DNA from: Hofstenia miamia
Taxonomy: Eukaryota > Xenacoelomorpha > Acoela
Direction of reading: 5' to 3'
DNA length: 64,000 bases
Assembly: GCA_004352715.1 (NCBI GenBank)
Contig: SCFE01000013.1
Coordinates: forward strand, 1,874,431-1,938,430
This document shows positions 56,687 through 64,000 of this stretch, piece by piece. The notes under the pieces are model-generated. The model was not told the DNA's origin. It worked only from the letters and a program-made list of their open reading frames with translations, and made no database searches. The translations under genes and the position numbers were made by a program. The first letter of the stretch is position 1. Each line of letters begins with the position of its first letter.

Positions 56687-58143
56687 CCACAACATCTGTA
56701 CATATGTACAGTTGTGTTTACCTTATACAATCAATCTGAAGCTATAAACAAAGACTCATTAAACTAAACAGAACCAATAGTTGTAGAATTCACCTAGTGT
56801 TGGAAGGACAATTGGAGTTTGTTATAATGAAATAATTTCCACCAAATTGTGTAAATATGCTCATAATTAATGAAAGATCACTAATTTACTCACAAAACAT
56901 ACCAAACAAATCATGAATAGGTTGTGTCCACAGTTACTGAAACAGGCTTCCATTCACTACTCACTTAATGTAGAAATCAATATCAGTTATTAGAGATTTG
57001 TAACTGGCTGCACAATATATACAAGCAATTCACAAAATTCAACTAATGAACAATTGTAAATGACAACTACATTTGCAGAGCCTTTATAAAGTTCAATTTG
57101 ATCAAATACTTTGGGGGCATATCCTATTAAATTTGTAAAGTGTATAAGAATAATCATGTTTAGATATGTATTCAAAAGCTAATACAAGTGCACTGGAAAT
57201 CAAGGAACTATGGTTATAAAAGTGATTCTTTTTAATAAAGTAGAATAAAGGGTAGGCCAAAAAACAACAATTTTGGTTGTTTTTGTGTTGTTTATAGGTG
57301 TTTCATATTTTGGTTGTTGTGGCAACCACTAACATCATATTAATAACTGTTAATACTAATTTTAGCAGCCACAAATTTGCTTATTTAGATTCAAGCCCAT
57401 CACCAACCAGATTTTTTTTGCTATCTGTCAATGTTATTAATATAAGTATTCTAGCTCTTGTTATTATGAGCACTGTATAATGAATTAAATGGTTTGAAGG
57501 AAGGTGTTCCATCTTAAGGATAATATTCTATGCACACTCCAACTGTGCCCTTAACTCAATCAAATTAATCCAGGTTATAAATTACAATTCATAATATAAT
57601 ATTATCCTTCATCAGGGAATTGTTTCTAAAAATCATTAAGTATTTTTGACCACTGATGTCATCAGTGGCCCATTGGTGGCATCAGTGGCAACTTTAGTAA
57701 TTTATAATCAGTGAGCTTGCAAATACAACTAAGTTCATTATTTTGATTACAAGATCCTTTTAATATGAAAAAGGAATTGTGAAAAGATTTTTAAAATGTT
57801 AAATTTGTGAAAAATTATAATATAAATGATAGGTGAATTCATTCATGAATATTTGGACACCTTGAAATTAATTTTTGCATAAAAAGATACATTTGAGCAG
57901 TAGAACTGTTTCACAATATAAGCAAGTACTATTACAAAATTGTACTTAATTTTAAAATTTCAAATTTTTGTTAAATTTGGGAGATTTTCATGCTTATTGT
58001 TATCATTTATAAACAAGACATTCATTCAATTTGCTAGATAATATTTGTATTGAATATGCTTGACAGTTATCAATGATATTGTTTTGCCCTGTGTTGGGCC
58101 TATGCTTGATTAGACATCAATGTTTTTCAATTTGGTTAAATAA
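56687..58143. other. AT-rich intergenic stretch, copy of 22454-23910
   Basis: No gene seen. Differs from copy 1 only in a cluster of changes over its last ~25 bases. Confidence 0.5.
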
Positions 58144-59429
58144 CATAACATAATCGTAATCTAATCATGTGTGGTCAAACTAAGAGAGAAGAAGAAGAAA
58201 CTAAGACTGAATATTAAAATGAAATATTAATTGTAAAAACACATGATTAAGATTAATTAGTTATTTTTGTAAATTTATAGTGCAGTATTTTTGATATTAA
58301 TTAATTAATTTGGCGAAACCGCACTACACTATCGCTACTGCTAATTAAGGCAGAACTGCGTAATCGGCAGACGAACAGAAATTTAAAAGTTCGAAATTGT
58401 AAACAACTGGAATTAGCAGGTACTGGTTAAATATTTGATTGTTGTTAATTCTTTTACTATAAAAAGTGTGTAGTTGATCAGTTTGTTGATGAATCTAATT
58501 TACTGGATTTACTTTGCGTTTTTGTATCAGGTTATTTTACTTAATACAATGGAAAGCTAAACGTTCGAGCTCTCGGGTATTCAAGACAGTGGTTCACGGA
58601 TCCAGTTATAGGGTGAAGTGTATAGCCGGTGCTTACCCGAGAGGCTCTTAGGTTAGGTGTAGGAATAGGGGCTTTTACTCGTATTAGCTTTCCTATCGTT
58701 CGTTGTTCATATTACAACTATTATTACATAATGTTATTACATCTGTTTACATCAAGGAAATTATGGAATCACAAGATCTCTTTGCATTATCTTGGATATT
58801 GTTTATTACGTATGATTTCTAGTAGACTGACTGACTATCAATTTATCCCTTTTGCTGTGACCGTGTTGATTGTTCACATGTATTTCAGGTCAGCATGTAT
58901 CTATTTATATGTAAGGTTATTATATGTACGAACTCATAATAAGCTATTGCATCCCGGTTGCGAGATCTCTTTATTAAACAACCTCATTGATAAAAAGAAC
59001 AATCAATACACTAAATTAATAAGGTATCAAACATTATCACTATTGTCTTTCCACACACACTTCCATTACACTGAGTCATCCGAATTGTGGTTGGTGTCTC
59101 TATCGATGTGTCGGCTTCGTATGGAAATACTCGTTATAGCATAGTTCTTCAATTCCTCTCTGTGCTTTGTTGGAGGTTGGGTAGCGTACCCTGTACTTTG
59201 TACACTCTGTCTCGTGTCTTGGATCTAAAACAACAGTCGTTAGTTTCGTATCAGTATTAGTTGATGAGATAATAAGTTAATCGTATAACGGCTAAAGCAA
59301 TAGAACAGAAAGAAGAGAGACAGATACTGGAATCCGTCACCTACCGTACTTCATAAGGAGGAAACAATTGTTATAGCAGCTCCTAAATTAGCTCAGACTT
59401 ACTAGTATGAAGGTTGGCGAGATTCTACA
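58144..59429 (+). repeat. Lone LTR, second copy
   Basis: Copy of 23911-25196 with a few substitutions (for example CAATTTATCCC for CAATTCATCCC, ACCGTGTTG for ACCGTATTG). The first two bases read CA instead of TG. It contains the 171-codon frame at 58629-59144, TATA at 58458 and ATGGAAAGCTAA at 58549. Confidence 0.85.
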
Positions 59430-61005
59430 ATATAAAATTGTTGGTTTGCATATAACAGTATTGCTAAAACAATCATGAGACAACATAAAACAATGCTGTT
59501 ACAACCTCAAAATATTTTTTTTTTATTCATAAAATAACAAACAAAAAGCAACCTAATGTGATGTTATAGAAGCAACATTGTTTTACTAATGAAATGGTAA
59601 CATTTCAACATTAAAACAATGTGGTTTTTGATACATAAAACAACCACATAACAACACAAAACAATGTTGTTTTGACCTTAAATTGTTATCTGGGGAGTTA
59701 AGATTAGAGGTATTAAGGAATGCTAAAAATTTCTAACAAGTATGTCAACACAAAACTCTTTCAGCAATCACTTTATAAAGAAATTATACTTTAATAATAT
59801 GTTTGAATTGTAAATGTTTTGGCATCTTTGGAAACTCAAGTATCAGATATACACAAAATTAAGGTATGTACTGGAAAAATCTGGTCATAAGCAAAAAGAA
59901 TTTCCTCATATAACAATCCATAGAGTTGATAAATCATAAAGGAATATACATATAAATATACATTTATATGCCCCTTAGAAATGGTGCTCTGTTGGACAGA
60001 GTGCCATTTCTAAAGAGACAGGGCACCAAAATTTGATGTAGTGCAAATGTAATCGATTTTTTCATCTTATATGATTAGTGTGAATATTTTATTACAATTA
60101 TTTTGTTCATTTGGATTTTTTTATTTTTTTTCATGGATTAGTAATATTTTTTAAAAAATGACAAAAACCATTTATATCAAGCACTGTGTCTTTTTATAAT
60201 ATTTTGTGTTCTTAGGTTAAATTTCAAGATTTGTTTGAGGATTATTGGTCATTCTAGGACATCCCTGATACCAAATTGTAGGAATTAGTACTTTTCAGAC
60301 AATGGCCTACTATATGATGGGCAGGAAATTTTAAGTAAAACCTTTAAATGAGGAGGCCAATGCCTGTATAGGCATTTACTCAACTATAGCAGGAACTGTT
60401 TACTATAGCACTTAGCTTTTAGGAGACCTCTTAATTAACATTTGAGGTAGAATCAAATAAAACAACTCTGGAAAAGATATCTAATGTAGCTATGGACCAC
60501 TATTTTTCAAAATATATATTTCAGTTACAGAACCCCAATTATTTTTAGAAAGTGAAAAAAACAGTAATTGATTCACATATTTCTATTGATTACACATTGA
60601 ATGGTGTAAAAACTTTGGAAATCAAATCAAAACTGACTGAGCTAGGGCCTTCTAAATACGTACTACTTGACCAGAAAATGCAAATTTTTGAATTTTTTTG
60701 AAACTGGCCCATTCAAAATTGAAGATATGATTATGCACACTACTTAGAAAAGATGCAGGATTTGATTATGCACACTACTTAGAAAAGATGCAGGATAAAA
60801 AATATATAATATAGTAGTCCTTAATAAGACAAACGTGGCTTGAAAATTCCAATAAAAAGTCACATTCAGGATCATGTCAAGCCTATTATAGAAAATGTGA
60901 AAGCACCATCCATTTGATATAAATTGATCAATATTTGATAAAATTAGAATGGTTATATTAGACTTTTATAAAACAAAACATTTTCCCACATGAAAATTGC
61001 AAAAA
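59430..61005. other. AT-rich stretch, copy of 25197-26737
   Basis: Same hairpin with GACAGAGTGCC near 59980-60016. A 35-bp unit (60729-60763) is tandemly repeated at 60764-60798; copy 1 has it once. Confidence 0.5.
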
Positions 61006-61102
61006 GACAGAGTGCCCCATATAAATATTTGTATATAGACAGAGCGCCCTCTTGAGACAGAGTGCCACATATAAATGTTCATTAGACAGAGTGCCACATA
61101 TA
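61006..61102. repeat. GACAGAGYGCC repeat cluster, second copy
   Basis: Units at 61006, 61038, 61056 and 61085, identical to those at 26738-26834, ending at the same base before the gap. Confidence 0.75.
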
Positions 61103-62102
61103 NNNNNNNNNNNNNNNNNNNNNNNNNNNNNNNNNNNNNNNNNNNNNNNNNNNNNNNNNNNNNNNNNNNNNNNNNNNNNNNNNNNNNNNNNNNNNNNNNN
61201 NNNNNNNNNNNNNNNNNNNNNNNNNNNNNNNNNNNNNNNNNNNNNNNNNNNNNNNNNNNNNNNNNNNNNNNNNNNNNNNNNNNNNNNNNNNNNNNNNNNN
61301 NNNNNNNNNNNNNNNNNNNNNNNNNNNNNNNNNNNNNNNNNNNNNNNNNNNNNNNNNNNNNNNNNNNNNNNNNNNNNNNNNNNNNNNNNNNNNNNNNNNN
61401 NNNNNNNNNNNNNNNNNNNNNNNNNNNNNNNNNNNNNNNNNNNNNNNNNNNNNNNNNNNNNNNNNNNNNNNNNNNNNNNNNNNNNNNNNNNNNNNNNNNN
61501 NNNNNNNNNNNNNNNNNNNNNNNNNNNNNNNNNNNNNNNNNNNNNNNNNNNNNNNNNNNNNNNNNNNNNNNNNNNNNNNNNNNNNNNNNNNNNNNNNNNN
61601 NNNNNNNNNNNNNNNNNNNNNNNNNNNNNNNNNNNNNNNNNNNNNNNNNNNNNNNNNNNNNNNNNNNNNNNNNNNNNNNNNNNNNNNNNNNNNNNNNNNN
61701 NNNNNNNNNNNNNNNNNNNNNNNNNNNNNNNNNNNNNNNNNNNNNNNNNNNNNNNNNNNNNNNNNNNNNNNNNNNNNNNNNNNNNNNNNNNNNNNNNNNN
61801 NNNNNNNNNNNNNNNNNNNNNNNNNNNNNNNNNNNNNNNNNNNNNNNNNNNNNNNNNNNNNNNNNNNNNNNNNNNNNNNNNNNNNNNNNNNNNNNNNNNN
61901 NNNNNNNNNNNNNNNNNNNNNNNNNNNNNNNNNNNNNNNNNNNNNNNNNNNNNNNNNNNNNNNNNNNNNNNNNNNNNNNNNNNNNNNNNNNNNNNNNNNN
62001 NNNNNNNNNNNNNNNNNNNNNNNNNNNNNNNNNNNNNNNNNNNNNNNNNNNNNNNNNNNNNNNNNNNNNNNNNNNNNNNNNNNNNNNNNNNNNNNNNNNN
62101 NN
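61103..62102. other. Assembly gap of exactly 1000 N
   Basis: A placeholder of unknown true size, placed at the same sequence position as the first gap. The sequence after it (62103 on) differs from that after the first gap. Confidence 0.98.
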
Positions 62103-64000
62103 ACTAAAACGGCATGACTGAAAACGTTTGTAGCCATAGATAACTAAATATTAATATTTAATTATCTATGGTGTAGCTTGAATTAAAAGAAATAAATGTA
62201 AATGATGTCACTTTTTTATTGTTATCATTTACAGTGTTTTAGAAACACAATTTTAAACCAAACGGTCACTGTGTTAAACCTTTCACAAATAATTGAAGAA
62301 TTAAATATGAAAAATACTGAAAACTTTAACCTTTCACAAATAATTGAAGAATTAAATATGAAAAATACTGAAAACTTTAAATTTATCCACTATCATATGT
62401 ATTTTCAAATTGGCACTTAACTTACCACTATAATTGCCATAATTAAATTTTCCTTATTATCATTTCCAGTTATAGATTCTTGAGAAAAAATGTGTATATT
62501 AAATTAAAATTAATTTTTGAGCAACCCTGTGCAACATCCAGGTACACTTTCCACGGAAGTGAATTCAACTTAACTTTAATGTTCTAGCAAATTCCCGTGT
62601 AATGTTTTAAGTCAGAATTTATGTTTAGCTAAATTTAAAAAAAATTATTTGGGTTGCAAATTTAAAGTAAGTAAGGGCAGCAAATAGGTTGATTTAGTGA
62701 GTTTTCAACAACAAAGAAATGTTTTCACTGCAACTATCAATTTGCGCAGCCGATAAAAAATTAATTTGTAATTTAAATGTCTAGCAAATTATGTTAATAA
62801 GCATGAAACTGTACAAAATGTGTACTTTAACCAATCAATCAAAATACTTTTGAAAATTTGGCATCACATATAATACGCCTTCAAGTACTAGGGAGAAATT
62901 TTTGTTTCATTGTTTTACTTCCATGAGATTGTAACCGCAGATTAGTGTATCCGAACCCTACGTGGAAGCTCGCCCAACAGATTGATAAATACATATTTTC
63001 AAGAAGACCCTAATTGTTCATATGATAGCTTTACATTAATTATAATTTCATATTGGGATAATTTAAAATTTATTACACTGTTTTCACATAAATCTTGAAA
63101 TAGCATTGATTTTTTTAACTATTATGACATGTTTTCACCTGGACTATAAAAATAGAATTGAGCTAGTACAAAGCCAGATACAGCATCTATGCCGGTACAG
63201 GGCCCGGCAATTTAACGGCCTGCAGCTGGACATTATCGGCGAAATTAAAAAAAATTTCTTGTTTTGTTTGATAAGTAGGGAAGATTTTGCTTAGTTTAAG
63301 AAAAAATTTTATAAAAATCTAAAGGTTCAGAAAATTTTATTGTTTTAGCATTAGCAGCCTACAGTATTGCATTTAGAATAGAAATTAAATATATCCCCTT
63401 GGAAACTCTCATTAACTTTGGCTATGAATTGAGTTATTCTATTTTGACTGTGAAATTAAATTTAAATTTTTATCTTCCATAGCTTTATTCGGTTGCACAA
63501 TTTGCATATGTACAATTAAGTATAATACATATTTACAATATATACAAACACCTAAACACACACATGCACTACAAACTAAGCTAGAAAATTAAAATTAGAA
63601 CATAAAAATACAATTGAAATCATCAATGCAATCACACAATTAAAAACTAACTAGTAATAATATTAGTAGAAGTTTTTTATAATAAAGAAATCCGTGTATT
63701 TTTCTAATATTGGAAGGGAAACTCAAAATAAATTTGAATGATTTTTGACTGGAAAAAATTTCAAACACAAGTGTCAGTTGAGAAGTTTGACACATCCTAT
63801 TAGAGGAGTAATTATGTTTGGCCTTAGAAGAAAATTTTGAATATATTTATTTGTTTACTTACTTCTTTATTATTTAATGTTAATTGAGGTTAAATGCCAC
63901 AACAATGTAAACCAAATTGATTGATAGTGCTACATTTAGTTTGGTATATTTTAAATATCATGCTAAATATACTAACTAATCCAACTGAAACCTTCACAAT
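62103..64000. other. AT-rich, single-copy-looking tail; no firm gene
   Basis: No transposon motif recognised. A palindrome (ATAGATAACTAAAT...ATTTAATTATCTAT) lies at 62135-62172, a 51-bp tandem duplication at 62279-62380, and a less AT-rich patch at about 63170-63245. Candidate splice-like signals (CATTTACAG at 62226-62234, GTAAGTAAG near 62668) are not enough to call exons. Confidence 0.45.
62279..62380 (+). repeat. 51-bp tandem duplication, two copies
   Basis: 62279-62329 and 62330-62380 are identical. They lie in a 72-codon open frame (62202-62420) as two copies of a 17-residue unit, NLSQIIEELNMKNTENF, because 51 is a multiple of three. Confidence 0.9.

Overview
This is AT-rich animal (metazoan) nuclear DNA made almost entirely of nested, decayed transposable elements. 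I see no intact host gene. The non-LTR retrotransposon with a 2A-like peptide, the mariner-type transposase, and primer-binding sites matching tRNA-Arg (as in the insect 412/mdg1 group) fit an invertebrate, most likely an arthropod, but the species cannot be fixed from the sequence.

Layout. Element B is a minus-strand Ty3/Gypsy-type LTR retrotransposon spanning about 182-22453. A second, plus-strand Ty3/Gypsy-type element, A (673-12597), is inserted in the left LTR of B with an ATAA target-site duplication. A lone LTR of an A-related family lies at 23911-25196. The first contig ends at 26834 in a run of GACAGAGTGCC repeats, followed by exactly 1000 N. After the gap come a cut-off tRNA-Gly(TCC), a broken CR1/L2-like non-LTR retrotransposon (28058-29814, minus), a 3.6 kb inverted-repeat element holding a dead mariner-type transposase (about 29877-33474), and a fragment of a B-type LTR (33835-34321).

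From 34371 the pattern repeats. A second A element (A', 34426-46830) is followed by a second copy of B, of the lone LTR and of the flank, up to a second 1000-N gap at the same sequence position (61103-62102). The two blocks are nearly identical from about 8900/43130 onward, but their A elements differ clearly in the 5' two thirds, and the flanks to the left differ altogether. A' is therefore a chimera sitting at the junction of a roughly 34.2 kb tandem repeat. That is expected from unequal crossing-over between A copies, but also from a false duplication in the assembly. The last 1.9 kb (62103-64000) is single-copy-looking AT-rich DNA with a few odd patches.

How the genes work together. A and B share the order gag (coiled coil, capsid, zinc knuckle), protease, reverse transcriptase, RNase H, integrase, and then a third long reading frame (ORF3) where errantiviruses carry env. 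ORF3 has no membrane or fusion features. Its C-terminal third is conserved between the two families and carries G-x-N-D and D-x-x-H motifs reminiscent of SGNH hydrolases. A joins gag to pol by what looks like a canonical -1 frameshift heptamer (TTTAAAC directly before the gag stop). Its LTRs carry a TATA box, a 3-codon upstream ORF shared with the diverged lone LTR, and a long hydrophobic ORF. All copies carry stops and frameshifts, and none looks autonomous.
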